The notes: generated from the sequence alone by a model not told the origin. DNA of 64,000 bases from Granulicella pectinivorans (GCF_900114625.1 NZ_FOZL01000001.1:744001-808000), one strand, 5' to 3'. Shown: positions 26,958 to 36,561, counted from the stretch's first letter. Translations and numbers: made by a program.

Positions 26958-28364
26958 CTATATCGCCAGCACTTCAGGCTTTCGCGTGCCTCGCCAGTAA
27001 ATCCAGAAGCCCACCAGATTGAGCCCGACCGCCGTGAGCAGCACCTTCACCGCGAACCCCAGCGTGCTGTTGACCTCGACGATCGGGAAGTTTGCGAGAA
27101 TGACCTCCGCCACCGTGACGATCAGGCCGAGGACTGCACTGACCAGAATCCAGAATCCCGGCGTCTTCTCCGTACGCCGGAACGCCATCGCCAGCGGAAC
27201 GCCAAACATCGCGCAGTAGTAGACACCGAAGCAGATCTGGTTGCTGTTCTGCAGAACCTGGAAGGCCTCCTCCCGGCCCGCGCCCACGCTAGCCAGCACA
27301 CTGGCCAGCGCCGACAGCCCGACGATGACGGTCAGGCTCCGGACCGGGGTCCTGTAACGGGGATGAAGCTTCGTGAACCAGGCGGGCAGCACATCGTCCC
27401 AGCCCGCGACAAGAGGTAGCCGGCTCGTCTCGGCCATGATCATGATGTATGAGGCGATCAGATAGAGCATGAGCCCGAGGATCATGACACGCCCCAGCCA
27501 CGCGCCAACACCCACGCCGAGAGCCGCCGCCAGCACCTGCGGAATCGGACCGGCCAGGTCGATCTGGGAGGCTGGCGTGTAGGTCAGCATGGAACTTGTC
27601 ATGAGCACATAGATCACGACCACGGCGGGAGCTGCGATCCACGCGGACAGCATCACCGAGCGGGCCGCGTTCTTGGTCTCGCCGGCGAAGACCGCCACCT
27701 GCTCAAGACCCGACAGCGCGTTAAAAGCAACTTTGAAGTAGAGATTGATCGCCATGACGGTGAAGACCGGCCAGGCCAGCACAAACGGCTTCTGCGGGCT
27801 GATGTGCGGGTGCGCTGCGGTGGCTCCGGGGTGCCAGACGAGCACCAGAAGGAGCGTCGCCGTCACGATAAGGATCATGCCCGCCCCAAAGTGGGTGACC
27901 CACTTGCCGAGCTTCATTCCGGGGATGTTCACGCCGAGCATCAGGGTGAACAGAAACAGATTCAAACCGAATGTGAGCCCGCGGCTATCCGCCATCCACG
28001 CGGCCTTGGGGCCGAACGCATAGGCCAGACTGGTCGCCGCTTGAATCCCGATCGATGAGACGAGCAGCACCGCGTACAGACCGTAGTTCCACGCGCTCAG
28101 AAACCCAGCCATGGGTCCGATCGCATGCTTCGCCCACTGGTAGACCCCACCCTCGAGGGGCCAGAGCTGTGCGCAGTAGGTGACCACCGCTACCTGCGGC
28201 AGGAAGAAGAACAGAACACCCACGACCCACATGGCAGGATGCGTTGAACCCTGTTTCGCCGCGATTCCGGCCCACGAGACCCCGATGACCAGAAGCAGTT
28301 GCATGGGGACGAGGTCCCGCAGACGCAACTCCCGTTTCAGCCCATGCTCCCCCGCCTCAACCAA
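26958..28364 (-). CDS. APC-superfamily amino acid/polyamine permease
   Basis: A 468-aa protein with about twelve membrane segments. The APC pattern includes GVSWAGIAAKQGSTHPAMWVVGVLFFFLP, LWPLEGGVYQWAKHAIGP and AFNALSGLEQVAVFAGETKN. Likely imports an amino acid or related amine. The start appears to be TTG at 28362-28364; no ATG or GTG precedes the family region in this frame. With the adjacent YtcJ-like hydrolase it could form a small uptake-and-hydrolysis pair (inference). Confidence 0.82.
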   Translation of the reverse strand: MVEAGEHGLKRELRLRDLVPMQLLLVIGVSWAGIAAKQGSTHPAMWVVGVLFFFLPQVAVVTYCAQLWPLEGGVYQWAKHAIGPMAGFLSAWNYGLYAVLLVSSIGIQAATSLAYAFGPKAAWMADSRGLTFGLNLFLFTLMLGVNIPGMKLGKWVTHFGAGMILIVTATLLLVLVWHPGATAAHPHISPQKPFVLAWPVFTVMAINLYFKVAFNALSGLEQVAVFAGETKNAARSVMLSAWIAAPAVVVIYVLMTSSMLTYTPASQIDLAGPIPQVLAAALGVGVGAWLGRVMILGLMLYLIASYIMIMAETSRLPLVAGWDDVLPAWFTKLHPRYRTPVRSLTVIVGLSALASVLASVGAGREEAFQVLQNSNQICFGVYYCAMFGVPLAMAFRRTEKTPGFWILVSAVLGLIVTVAEVILANFPIVEVNSTLGFAVKVLLTAVGLNLVGFWIYWRGTRKPEVLAI

Positions 28365-28517
28365 GCCGCCACCCCGTAGATGTTTTGGCTCAGTCTAACC
28401 CAGTCCCACGATCGCTACAGGTCAGTCGCCCAATCCACCAATCCAGGCAGGTCATCGACCTGGCGGAACACTTTGTCAGTTGAAACAACTCCTGCGATGT
28501 ATCACGATAGAGAGCAT

Positions 28518-29525
28518 CTACTTCAACGGCAACGCTACCATCAAGCCGCCATCGCGTCCCAACCGGTTCCATCCCCGCAGCAGGCCCATTTCGGTCTTAG
28601 GCCCGAGATCCCGCTCGTAGATCTCGCCATAGTTCCCCACGGCCTCGACCACCCGCACCGCCCAATCGTCGGGAAGTCCAAGCCTGTCCCCCAGGTCATG
28701 CGTCTTGCCTGCCAGGCGCCGCTCGTTCAAATCCCATTCGGCAGCGACTCCCACGGGATGAGCCTGCGCCACCCCCATCTCCTCGGCCCCGATCAGCGCC
28801 TGCACCACCCAGTCGACGATTCGCCCAAAACGCTGATCGGAAGCGAGATACGCCGCCGCCAGGGGATCTTTCGACACCACACCGGGCAGCACTTTGAATT
28901 TGCCCGCAATCTCCCCAAAGCCGGCCCGCGTCGAGGCGAGTCGCGTCAGATCCCCGGCGAGCACAGGACACGTTCCCGTCACGAACGCGGCCTCCATCTC
29001 GCCTTCTTCGGTAAACGGAAATACGTTCAGGGCGACTCCACTCCGCTGGACCCAGGCCTTCACGGTGTCCTCGACCTCGGTCTCCGCGAGCACACAGGTC
29101 TTCTTGCCGCCCAGATCCTCCATCTGCTGCGCTTTGGACGTGACGGGCACCATGAAACCGACGCCATCCCAGAGCACCACCCCGCTCAACCCAATACCCG
29201 GCTCCGTGGCGTGCGTAAAATCCAGCGGCGAGGTGGGCAGAAGATCGACGGTTCCGGCCTTCAATGCCGCAATCGCGTCGACATCGTCCGAGAACACCTT
29301 GACCTCGGTCCTCGCGGCAGGCCCGAGGATCGCGACCGCGACGGCCTTGCACAGGTCGCGGTCGAAGGCCTCGCGTGTGCCATGATCGTCCGTCCGCGAG
29401 TACTCGCCATCCTCTTCGTTCAGCCCGCAGACGAGTGTCTTTGCGGTCTTCACCCTCTCCAGCGTTTGTGCACCGGCGGTCGCGGCCAAGGCCAGCAGAA
29501 CGACAAGGAACTTCAAGGCTTCCAT
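28518..29525 (-). CDS. Amino acid ABC transporter substrate-binding protein
   Basis: A 335-aa periplasmic binding protein type 2. Signal peptide (FLVVLLALAATAGAQ), then CGLNEEDGEYSRTDD, FDRDLCKAVAVAILG, VDLLPTSPLDFTHATEPGIGL and the C-terminal YGEIYERDLGP. This matches the AapJ-like general L-amino-acid binders rather than simple polar amino acid binders. No ABC permease or ATPase is nearby, so it is an orphan receptor or works with unlinked partners. It overlaps the upstream phosphoesterase gene by 13 bases. Confidence 0.78.
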   Translation of the reverse strand: MEALKFLVVLLALAATAGAQTLERVKTAKTLVCGLNEEDGEYSRTDDHGTREAFDRDLCKAVAVAILGPAARTEVKVFSDDVDAIAALKAGTVDLLPTSPLDFTHATEPGIGLSGVVLWDGVGFMVPVTSKAQQMEDLGGKKTCVLAETEVEDTVKAWVQRSGVALNVFPFTEEGEMEAAFVTGTCPVLAGDLTRLASTRAGFGEIAGKFKVLPGVVSKDPLAAAYLASDQRFGRIVDWVVQALIGAEEMGVAQAHPVGVAAEWDLNERRLAGKTHDLGDRLGLPDDWAVRVVEAVGNYGEIYERDLGPKTEMGLLRGWNRLGRDGGLMVALPLK

Positions 29526-31450
29526 CCCCCGTCCGCCGGAATTCCCGGCGAATCTACGGGACGGGGGTTGAAGTCGGCGGGCAGCGGATTCGGCCTACCC
29601 CAGTCTGTGGGCGTGATCCCGAGCGCCTTGCAACCCTCGCCGCCAAAGTGCGGGAACTTCGGCAGCTCCTCGGCCGGAATCATCGCGTAGCTTCCAGGCA
29701 GAGGCTTCTTCTTGCCGGTCAGCCGCGCATCGTCGAACCCCGACAACATATCCCCTACCCCTGCGACCAGGTCATCGGCGGGCCCCATGTTCTTCAGCCC
29801 CTGTGCCTCGCCGATCTTCCGGCCCTTCATCTCGTCGGGCAGGTCCGCCAACGGAATCAGACCAAACAGCTCATCCACCAGCTTGATGATCGAGCTATGT
29901 TCCACCGGCTCATGCGAGACGCCGTGCGCCACGCCATAGGGCGAGATAAGCAGCGAAGGAATCCGCGGCCCTTGGTGCAGTGCGAGACCGACCCGGTCAG
30001 CAGAACGGATGATGGGCCGCACATGGTCGTATAAGCCATCCGTTTCGTCGTACGCGATCAGAATCACCGAGTCCTTCCAGTACGGCGACGCGGCAATCGC
30101 GTTGATCTCCTCCGCCAGCAGGGCCTCCGAGATCTGCGAGTCCGAGTAACCCGGATGGTCGTCGTCGCCGGAGTACTTGTCCTGCACACTCACCGTCGGG
30201 TCGAGCGGCTTGTATCCATGTAGATTGCCCTGGCCCCCGCGCACATAGAATGCACCGCCGCCCTTGGGGAGAGCCTCGGCCTTCATATCGGCGAAGAAGT
30301 CTCCAAGACCGTGCATGTGCGCGTTCACATCCGGATTGTTCGAGATATACCCGAAGTACTGCGGCGCGTTGTGATGCACCACATAGCCCGCGTGCTTTGC
30401 TTCCGCGCCGAGATCGGAGGGCTCGTGGTCATAGCCCTCCTGGTACCAGCCCCACGGCACCGCCGCGACGCCATGCCCAGCGATCTTGGCGATGTCTTCC
30501 TTCACGTCGAGCAGATCGAATGCCTTGTCGCGGTCCTTGGCCGTGGTCTTCTCGATCGCATCGCCCATGAACGACAAGGGCAGGGTCGCGTAGGTCAGGT
30601 TCGGCGAAGGATTGCTCGAGGCCTTCACCTGTGGCTGCTTGCCCTCTTTGGTTGGATCGAGCTTCGAACCCCAGTAGGGATAGGGATCGGCCAGCATCGG
30701 CACACCCTTCTCCTCGGGATGCAGCATCCACTGCGTCTCGCCGACCTGCCCCGAGATCATGGCGATCGCGTTCGGCGTGGAAGGGCCAATCTCCGTGTCC
30801 ATGAAGTGATCGAACAACGTGAAGCGATCTGCCCACCGCCACATAAATGGGGCCATATCGCAGTCGATATGCCCCATCACCACCTCGCCCATCTGCTTGC
30901 GCGCGAGCGTGGGGAACTTGTTCGGCTTGCCGTTCGCATCCAGTTCCAGGCCTTCTTCGGTGACCGAGTAGCGGTCGTTCGCCGCGACGTTCTCTGCGTC
31001 GAGATGCAACTTCTTCACCGAAGGCACATGCGCATGATTCACGCTCGCCAGGTCCATTGGATAGAGCTGCACCGTCTTGCCGGTCTTATCTACGATCGAA
31101 GACGGGATCCGGAACGGCGAGATGGTCCCCACAGTGCCGTCCACGTTCACAATGGGCTGCACGAACCCAGGAACCTTGCCAGACTTGGGGTAGAGTCCAT
31201 CTGCACCCGGATAGGTGCCGAAGTAAAAGTCGAACGAGCGGTTCTCCTGGAATAACACGAAGACGTACTTGACCTTCTGCCGCAGCAACTTCAGTTTGGC
31301 ATCATGGGACAGCGTCTCCGAGACCGGTCCGGCCATCTTCATCGTCTCTTTGCTGGAGGGGGGAGCGATCTCCACCTGCGCACGCGCCGCACCGGTCAGC
31401 GCCAAACCCACCCCAATCGCCCCTGCCAGCCCGAAAGCCATCCTGTTCAA
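29513..31450 (-). CDS. Secreted phosphoesterase (phospholipase C / acid phosphatase family)
   Basis: A 645-aa protein of the PF04185 phosphoesterase family. Signal peptide (FGLAGAIGVGLALTGAARA), the family hallmark VFVLFQENRSFDFYFGTYPGADG, DMAPFMWRWADRFTLFDHFMDTEIGPSTPNAIAMISGQ, ILIAYDETDGLYDHV and a C-terminal EHSSIIKLVDELFGL. These place a metal site typical of alkaline-phosphatase-fold enzymes. It probably releases phosphate from organic esters or phospholipids in the periplasm. Start by TTG at 31448-31450, with AGGAGG seven bases upstream. Confidence 0.82.
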   Translation of the reverse strand: MNRMAFGLAGAIGVGLALTGAARAQVEIAPPSSKETMKMAGPVSETLSHDAKLKLLRQKVKYVFVLFQENRSFDFYFGTYPGADGLYPKSGKVPGFVQPIVNVDGTVGTISPFRIPSSIVDKTGKTVQLYPMDLASVNHAHVPSVKKLHLDAENVAANDRYSVTEEGLELDANGKPNKFPTLARKQMGEVVMGHIDCDMAPFMWRWADRFTLFDHFMDTEIGPSTPNAIAMISGQVGETQWMLHPEEKGVPMLADPYPYWGSKLDPTKEGKQPQVKASSNPSPNLTYATLPLSFMGDAIEKTTAKDRDKAFDLLDVKEDIAKIAGHGVAAVPWGWYQEGYDHEPSDLGAEAKHAGYVVHHNAPQYFGYISNNPDVNAHMHGLGDFFADMKAEALPKGGGAFYVRGGQGNLHGYKPLDPTVSVQDKYSGDDDHPGYSDSQISEALLAEEINAIAASPYWKDSVILIAYDETDGLYDHVRPIIRSADRVGLALHQGPRIPSLLISPYGVAHGVSHEPVEHSSIIKLVDELFGLIPLADLPDEMKGRKIGEAQGLKNMGPADDLVAGVGDMLSGFDDARLTGKKKPLPGSYAMIPAEELPKFPHFGGEGCKALGITPTDWGRPNPLPADFNPRPVDSPGIPADGGWKP

Positions 31451-31591
31451 AATTAATCCTCCTGAAACAAACCGATCCCATCACGATACCGCACAGAGGG
31501 GGGTGCTCTCTATCTGCCTGATTCGGAAAGCCTCACCTTGTATTTGGTCCACTACCGCGCCTAGCCGCTGGAACAGATTTCGGTTTTGGGC

Positions 31592-31608
31592 GTTTTCCTT
31601 GGGAAAAC
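31592..31608. promoter_or_regulatory. Small inverted repeat in the phosphoesterase-RcnB gap
   Basis: GTTTTCC / GGAAAAC with a 3-base loop, in the 208-base divergent spacer between the phosphoesterase and RcnB-like genes. It could be an operator or a leader hairpin of the RcnB-like mRNA. Evidence is symmetry and position only. Confidence 0.3.
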
Positions 31609-31658
31609 ACGCACAACGCCGCCACGATATCTCGAATCGTACGGAACAGGAGATACTC

Positions 31659-31976
31659 ATGAACCGCATTCGCAAGGCTCTTGCACTCTCGACCGTCGCC
31701 CTTACCCTCAGCGCCGGACTTGCCTTCGCCCAGGATCACCATGACGACCACCACGACGATCCGCATGCCGGTTACGTCCACCATGACGACTGGCAGAAGG
31801 GCCACCGGATGAATCATGACGACTGGAACCGTGGGCAGCGCATCGACTACCGCGCCTACCATCTCAGCGCGCCACGCCGCGGGTATGAGTGGCGTCAGGT
31901 GGATGGAAACTATGTGATGGCCGCGGTCGCTACCGGGCTGATCGCCTCGGTCGTCGTCGCCTCGGCTGCTCACTAA
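31659..31976 (+). CDS. RcnB-like periplasmic protein
   Basis: A 105-aa protein: signal peptide (LALSTVALTLSAGLAFA) followed by a His/Asp-rich segment (DHHDDHHDDPHAGYVHHDDW). The RcnB-like core is RGQRIDYRAYHLSAPRRGYEWRQVDGNYVMAAVATGLI. RcnB in E. coli is a periplasmic factor in nickel/cobalt homeostasis; the His-rich stretch here fits metal binding. AGGAG six bases before the ATG at 31659. No efflux pump is adjacent. Confidence 0.8.
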   Translation: MNRIRKALALSTVALTLSAGLAFAQDHHDDHHDDPHAGYVHHDDWQKGHRMNHDDWNRGQRIDYRAYHLSAPRRGYEWRQVDGNYVMAAVATGLIASVVVASAAH

Positions 31977-31993
31977 GCTCCACTAATGGAAAA

Positions 31994-32027
31994 GGGTGGA
32001 GGGCCCGCTCCCCACGGATCTCCACCC
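31994..32027. terminator. Hairpin between convergent genes
   Basis: GGGTGGAG / CTCCACCC, 8 bp, separated by 18 bases, lying between the stop of the RcnB-like gene and the stop of the convergent lipoprotein gene. No T-run; a modest barrier at best. Confidence 0.4.
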
Positions 32028-32049
32028 ACCCTTCCAGACCGTAGCCAGA

Positions 32050-33459
32050 CTACCCGTGCTTTTGCGGAGGCGGCGCACCCGGACCATCCATCGCTCCGCC
32101 ACACACCAGCTTGAGTACTCCGGCGTCGAGAAACAGCAAGCCGTTGAACCGGACGGCACCTCCCACCACAATCGAAGCACTGTTCATCATCTGCGTCGAC
32201 GCAGTGGTGAAGACGACGACCGACGTAGCCCCTGTCAGAGTAGCCAAGGAAGATCCCGCGTTCAGTGTGACCGTGTAAGCCGTGAAGCCGCCCTGCGACG
32301 AGATCGCCGCCACCGTGCCGTCGATCGTCTGGGGAACCAGGGTCACGGTTCCGGCTGTGGCACTCGTACCGCTCACTGCCGAAGCATCGACCTCCACATT
32401 CTGCCCGGCAAACAGCGTTCCCGCTGTGAACACAGGCGTAAAAGGAAGGGAAGGCAGCGTCCCGAAGTTCGCCGACGTGGCAAACGTGGTCCCGCTGGCC
32501 ACCGCGATCGTGTAGCTGGTACCGGCGATCGTTCCGGCTGTGCCTGGCCCGATCCACTGCCGCACGGTCTGGGTGAAGCTCGTCACCGGACTACCTGTCG
32601 TAGCCGTCACCAGGCCCACCAACTCGTTCGCCGCTATCCCAGGTACGCGATGAATGCGCGCGGCGAGCAGCGTTCCAGACGTCTGCTGCACAAGGTCGAC
32701 ATCCACCAGGGAGCCTACCGTCAGTGCGGATAGGGAACTGAAGCCCTGGAGCACCGTACTCGCATTCGTCGTAATGGTTACCTGCGTCGCATTCGGCGTC
32801 GCAAGAATCAGGGTCGTACCGCTCACCGAGACCACCGCCCCATGGATGTCGTCCAGCTTTCCGTTGCCGCCATTGGTCGGGTTCGAAGCCAGCGGAATCG
32901 CCCGTACATCGAAGACCGGCGTCACCGTCGCCATGGTGCCAGAGAGCGCCACGGACTGGCCCACCATCAGATCGAAGCAGAGCGGAGTGGAGGTCGCCGT
33001 CACGGTAATCGGAGTCGAAAACGTAACCGTATCGGTCGCCGAGGCCAGCACGGTCGTTGCCTGCACCACCTTCTTTGTCGCCGGATCGACGTAGCTCACG
33101 GTGGGGCTCGAAACGGTGATGACCGCCGAGGTATAGGTATCCTGCGGGATCGACAGTGCGGCCTTGAGCGGCTCATCGACGCCGTCGAGATGCGACGCCT
33201 CGATCGTCACTGGGCTCGTCAACACGTCGGCGTACTTGCCGCTCGCGTCGTACATCCGAATGCCGTTGACCGTGAGCCCCAGCGCCACCACCTGGTCGCC
33301 CGGAGCGTCCGTCATCAGGGCAGAGGTGGCCGTCGTATTCCCCGTCACCGCCGTTCCGCCCGTCAGCGCCGTCACGGCCGAGTTGCAACCCGCCAGAATC
33401 ATCGACGCGGCTGTAGCTCCAGCCAACAGCGCTTCCATCGTTTTCGTCCTCTTCACCAT
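32050..33459 (-). CDS. DUF4382 / DUF5666-type lipoprotein
   Basis: A 469-aa protein with lipobox ILAGC near residue 24. A first domain (ALMTDAPGDQVVALGLTVNGIRMYDASGKYADVL) is the DUF4382 pattern. Repeated beta-rich domains with GGNGKLDDIHGAVVSVSGTTLILATPNA and GTVAAISSQGGFTAYTVTL are DUF5666-like. It is Thr/Ala/Ser-rich as in exported adhesion-like proteins. It ends in a Pro-rich tail. GGAGG seven bases before the ATG at 33457-33459 fixes the start; the longer frame is rejected. Confidence 0.8.
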   Translation of the reverse strand: MVKRTKTMEALLAGATAASMILAGCNSAVTALTGGTAVTGNTTATSALMTDAPGDQVVALGLTVNGIRMYDASGKYADVLTSPVTIEASHLDGVDEPLKAALSIPQDTYTSAVITVSSPTVSYVDPATKKVVQATTVLASATDTVTFSTPITVTATSTPLCFDLMVGQSVALSGTMATVTPVFDVRAIPLASNPTNGGNGKLDDIHGAVVSVSGTTLILATPNATQVTITTNASTVLQGFSSLSALTVGSLVDVDLVQQTSGTLLAARIHRVPGIAANELVGLVTATTGSPVTSFTQTVRQWIGPGTAGTIAGTSYTIAVASGTTFATSANFGTLPSLPFTPVFTAGTLFAGQNVEVDASAVSGTSATAGTVTLVPQTIDGTVAAISSQGGFTAYTVTLNAGSSLATLTGATSVVVFTTASTQMMNSASIVVGGAVRFNGLLFLDAGVLKLVCGGAMDGPGAPPPQKHG

Positions 33460-33641
33460 CGCACACCCTCCATGCCGCAATGGCACGCCTGCGCATGCGA
33501 TCGCCTCCACACAGGGGAGCAACCCACGCAAAATCAGCAGCATGCCCTCGACAGCCGATTAGTGGCCGAACGGCAGAAAAGCGGTTACACCCGCCTTGAG
33601 ATTATTTTCAGGTGCCCCTCCAAGCCCTGTACCCTGTTTCC

Positions 33642-34151
33642 ATGCCTCCCACACCCGCCGAAGACGCCGCCCACATTCTCCTGCAGGAGCAGACCCTCAC
33701 CCTGGAGCAGTTCGACGCCTCCGTTGCCTGGACGCTCGGCTCCATGCTCCATGCCATGGCCGTCGAACGCCATTATGTCCTCGTCATCGACATCCGTCGC
33801 TTCGGCCGGCCAATCCAGCCTCTCTTCTACGCCGCGCTGCCCGGAACGACCCCGGACAACGCCCGTTGGGCCCGGCGCAAATCGAACGTCGTGGGCCGCT
33901 ACCATCGCAGCTCCTATGCGGTTGGCCTCCGCCTCGAAGCCCAGGGACAGACCCTTACCCAGCGCCACGCCCTGCCGGCAAGCCAGTATGCCACCCACGG
34001 AGGCTCCTTTCCTATCGCGGTGCCCGCCGCCGGTGGCGTCGTTGGAGCGATCACCGTCTCCGGCCTTACCTCCCGCGAAGACCACGAACTGATCGTGGAA
34101 GCTCTGTGCCGGCACCTTGGCCACGACTATAAAGCTCTGCGTCTGCGTTGA
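33642..34151 (+). CDS. Heme-degrading/HbpS-like (UPF0303) domain protein
   Basis: A 169-aa protein resembling PF03928 (GlcG/HbpS-like, UPF0303): VERHYVLVIDIRRFGRPIQPLFYAALPGTTPDN...HGGSFPIAVPAAGGVVGAITVSGLTSREDHELIVEALCRHL. Family members bind heme or small cofactors; function is often uncertain. The ATG at 33642 has a TACCCT -10-like box ending six bases before it and no Shine-Dalgarno, suggesting a leaderless message. Confidence 0.75.
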   Translation: MPPTPAEDAAHILLQEQTLTLEQFDASVAWTLGSMLHAMAVERHYVLVIDIRRFGRPIQPLFYAALPGTTPDNARWARRKSNVVGRYHRSSYAVGLRLEAQGQTLTQRHALPASQYATHGGSFPIAVPAAGGVVGAITVSGLTSREDHELIVEALCRHLGHDYKALRLR

Positions 34152-34188
34152 GCCCCGGATGTGAGTGAACTTCCATCATATTTTCTTC

Positions 34189-34217
34189 TTGACATGAATC
34201 CTTTTCAGCGCCAGAAT
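34189..34217 (+). promoter_or_regulatory. Sigma-70-like promoter of the Hsp20 gene
   Basis: A consensus TTGACA at 34189-34194, a 17-base spacer and CAGAAT at 34212-34217, followed by a leader of roughly 60 bases to the Hsp20 ATG. The leader can pair with itself near GGAAACTTCACC, but I cannot show a ROSE-type thermometer by eye. Confidence 0.55.
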
Positions 34218-34286
34218 CATCTCACGTAGCAAATGGAGGGTGACGAATCCCCTCCACAAAAACCTGACTTGTGAGGAAACTTCACC

Positions 34287-34805
34287 ATGACCACTCTGGC
34301 TCGATTTGTTCCGTTCCGTTCCCCGCTCCACGATGTCGCCGTCCTGCAGAACCGTCTCAACTCCGTCTTCCAGGAGTTCACGCGGAATGACACCCCCGAG
34401 ATGAGCCTCTCCGAGAGCCTCGCCTCCGGCAGCTTCATCCCCGCCGTCGATATCTTCGAAGACGATCAGCATCTCGTGCTCCATGTGGAGGCACCTGGGG
34501 TCAAGCAGGAAGACCTCAATATTCACATCGAGAATCAGACCCTGACCGTCAAGGGCCAGCGCAACTTCGAGTCCAACCGCAAGGAGGAGAACTACCACCG
34601 GATTGAGCGCCGCTACGGTTCGTTTACCCGGACCTTCACCCTGCCCCCGACCGTCGATACCGACGCGATCACCGCGCAGTACGACGCCGGGGTTCTGACG
34701 GTATCCATCGCGAAGAAGGCCGAGGCCAAGCCGCGCCAGATCAAGGTGGAGCTCTCCGCACCGAAAGCCGAGGCCAAACAAGTCGAGGCAAGCACCGCCG
34801 CCTGA
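34287..34805 (+). CDS. Small heat shock protein, Hsp20/alpha-crystallin family
   Basis: A 172-aa chaperone. Alpha-crystallin domain from FIPAVDIFEDDQHLVLHVEAPGVKQEDLNIHIENQTLTVKGQR to YDAGVLTVSIAKKAEAKPRQIKVE, including the A-x-x-x-G-V-L-T-V signature. The C-terminal extension is Lys/Ala/Glu-rich and lacks an obvious I-x-I/V motif. It would hold unfolded proteins soluble under stress. GAGGAA precedes the ATG by eight bases. It is monocistronic, with its own promoter and terminator. Confidence 0.93.
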   Translation: MTTLARFVPFRSPLHDVAVLQNRLNSVFQEFTRNDTPEMSLSESLASGSFIPAVDIFEDDQHLVLHVEAPGVKQEDLNIHIENQTLTVKGQRNFESNRKEENYHRIERRYGSFTRTFTLPPTVDTDAITAQYDAGVLTVSIAKKAEAKPRQIKVELSAPKAEAKQVEASTAA

Positions 34806-34820
34806 CCGAATCACGAGATT

Positions 34821-34860
34821 GAGAACGAGGGCAGAGCCATGCGGGCTCTGCCCTCGTTCT
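34821..34860 (+). terminator. Intrinsic terminator after Hsp20 gene
   Basis: A 17-bp near-perfect stem (AACGAGGGCAGAGCC / GGCTCTGCCCTCGTT core) with a 5-base loop, followed by TCTTTT. The reverse strand lacks an equally good T-run but the convergent membrane-protein gene ends just beyond it. Confidence 0.85.
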
Positions 34861-34875
34861 TTTCCGTGACGGTCG

Positions 34876-36561
34876 CTAGGGCTTCCGCACCACGATCTTG
34901 AACCCACCCGGTAGCTGGCCACCCGACACGGGCTCGTAGTGCGTCCGCAGTTCGTCGCAGATCGGATCCATCGTATGCGACTCCCGGAGAGGAGCCTTCG
35001 CGTAGAGGCCGTACGTCACGTGCATCACACCCAGACGCGTCGAGTGTGCCACGCAACTCCTGTCCACTGTCACGATTGGAGCCTGTCCCTGCCCGCGCAG
35101 CTCCTCGACCTTCTCCCGCACCTGCTGGGGGTTCATTACGTTTTCCAATCCATAGAACCGGCCCGTATCCACTCGGGCTATCCTGCCATCCGGCCAGGGA
35201 GCGATCTCGCCGAACGGGGCATACATCCGCGGCCCCTCTGGCCTCACCACGGGCAGCGGATGCTGCTCCGCCTTCACCCACTGGCTGCCCAGCCACCAGG
35301 CTCCGATAACAGCCGTGGGCGCTAACAGCGTCAGGGCCAACCCCGCATAACCCCGCCATGCCCACCACCAATAGCGCTCCTTCCGCGCGACCGCAAACCA
35401 CCCTACCAGGGTTACCGCCGAAAGATTGGCCAGGAAATGAATGACATCGAACCGCCCGAACGCCGCCGGCACGCAGAACACCCCGCAGCAGACGACGTAG
35501 AGGCCGATCGAACCCTGTGCCCTGCGCCGTACCGCCTCCACCAACATGCATCCTGCGGCCAGCATCAGGCCGATCCCAGGAACGAGGTAGGGCGCGGGGG
35601 TCACCGGGACCCCATATCCGCCGGAAGCCATCGCCATTGCCGTATCCAGGCCGCCCAGCCGGTACAGCTCCCACACCATGCCCACTCCACCAAGCCCAAC
35701 CAGAACCAGTCCCAACCAAACCCTGCGCCCATGCAGGAACAACGCGCCGAACAAGAGGGTTCCAGCAAGCAGCGCCACGCCCTGCTCCGGCGAGACAAAC
35801 AGGAGCAGGCCGACCGACGCCAGCGCCACGCAGAGCGCCGCTGCATAACGGCCTCGTTCCAGGCCAAGCCGATAGATGGACATCGCCAGCCATGGCCCCA
35901 TCCAGTACCGCATCGGGGTGTACTGAGCCCCGAACAGAATCGCCCAGACGAACATCGTGCCGTAGACCAGCCAGAAGATCGCCCGCGCATGTCTGGATCC
36001 CCTGGCCAGCTCCTTCGCCACTGCCCAGAACATCGCCACGCCGAGTAGATTTTCCAACACCAGCGACAGCAGGTACCCGTTCAGCAGCGAGACCTTCAGC
36101 CCCCGGCTCAGCCATAGCGGCACGTACAGCAGTCCTGCGCCGTAGGCGAACTCGAAGTCCGCGAAGACCTTGCGGCCCTCCGCCAGGTGCCCCAGACGGT
36201 CCATGAGGTACGGCGCCTCGAACTGGGGCCCGAACCGCGCGCCGTACCACCAGAGCGCAACCTGCGTCACAAGCGTCAGCCCAAGCGCCCACAGGAGCTG
36301 CTTTCGGCCCAGCGGCGCCATCTCCATGGTGCCCGCGTCCGGCTCGATCTCTCCTCGCCACCAGCAGAACACCGCCGCGAACGCCAGAAACAGCATCCAT
36401 GCCGCTTTGTTGCTGAACCCAAGCGCGTACGAGTCGCCCACCGAGGGCGGTACCGGAACGAAATAAGGCACGGCAAGGACGACGGCACCACCCAGCATGC
36501 AGGTAGCCATCACCGACCGCAGCGAGCGCCTCCTGGGCTTCCTCCAGCGGTCAGGCATCAC
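34876..36561 (-). CDS. Polytopic membrane protein, glycosyltransferase-like
   Basis: A 561-aa protein with about twelve hydrophobic segments and a soluble C-terminal domain of some 110 residues (EGPRMYAPFGEIAPWPDGRIARVDTGRFYGLENV...PGGFKIVVRKP). The early DRLGHLAEGRKVFADFEFAYGAGLLYVPLWLSRGL follows the pattern of GT-C membrane glycosyltransferases; the acceptor is unknown. The GTG at 36559-36561 overlaps the stop of tgt by four bases (GTGA), so translation is probably coupled; the next codon is ATG. A long overlapping frame (34811-36400) is a shadow. Confidence 0.65.
   Translation of the reverse strand: MMPDRWRKPRRRSLRSVMATCMLGGAVVLAVPYFVPVPPSVGDSYALGFSNKAAWMLFLAFAAVFCWWRGEIEPDAGTMEMAPLGRKQLLWALGLTLVTQVALWWYGARFGPQFEAPYLMDRLGHLAEGRKVFADFEFAYGAGLLYVPLWLSRGLKVSLLNGYLLSLVLENLLGVAMFWAVAKELARGSRHARAIFWLVYGTMFVWAILFGAQYTPMRYWMGPWLAMSIYRLGLERGRYAAALCVALASVGLLLFVSPEQGVALLAGTLLFGALFLHGRRVWLGLVLVGLGGVGMVWELYRLGGLDTAMAMASGGYGVPVTPAPYLVPGIGLMLAAGCMLVEAVRRRAQGSIGLYVVCCGVFCVPAAFGRFDVIHFLANLSAVTLVGWFAVARKERYWWWAWRGYAGLALTLLAPTAVIGAWWLGSQWVKAEQHPLPVVRPEGPRMYAPFGEIAPWPDGRIARVDTGRFYGLENVMNPQQVREKVEELRGQGQAPIVTVDRSCVAHSTRLGVMHVTYGLYAKAPLRESHTMDPICDELRTHYEPVSGGQLPGGFKIVVRKP

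Noticed and set aside
28364..29525. A complete amino acid ABC transporter operon
   Set aside because: Only the binding protein is present; the neighbouring permease is an APC-type secondary transporter, not an ABC membrane subunit.
34811..36400. 529-aa minus-strand frame overlapping the 561-aa membrane protein
   Set aside because: It lies in another frame of the same strand, is Gly/Arg/Ala-rich without membrane segments, and the other frame has consistent helices and a coupled start with tgt.
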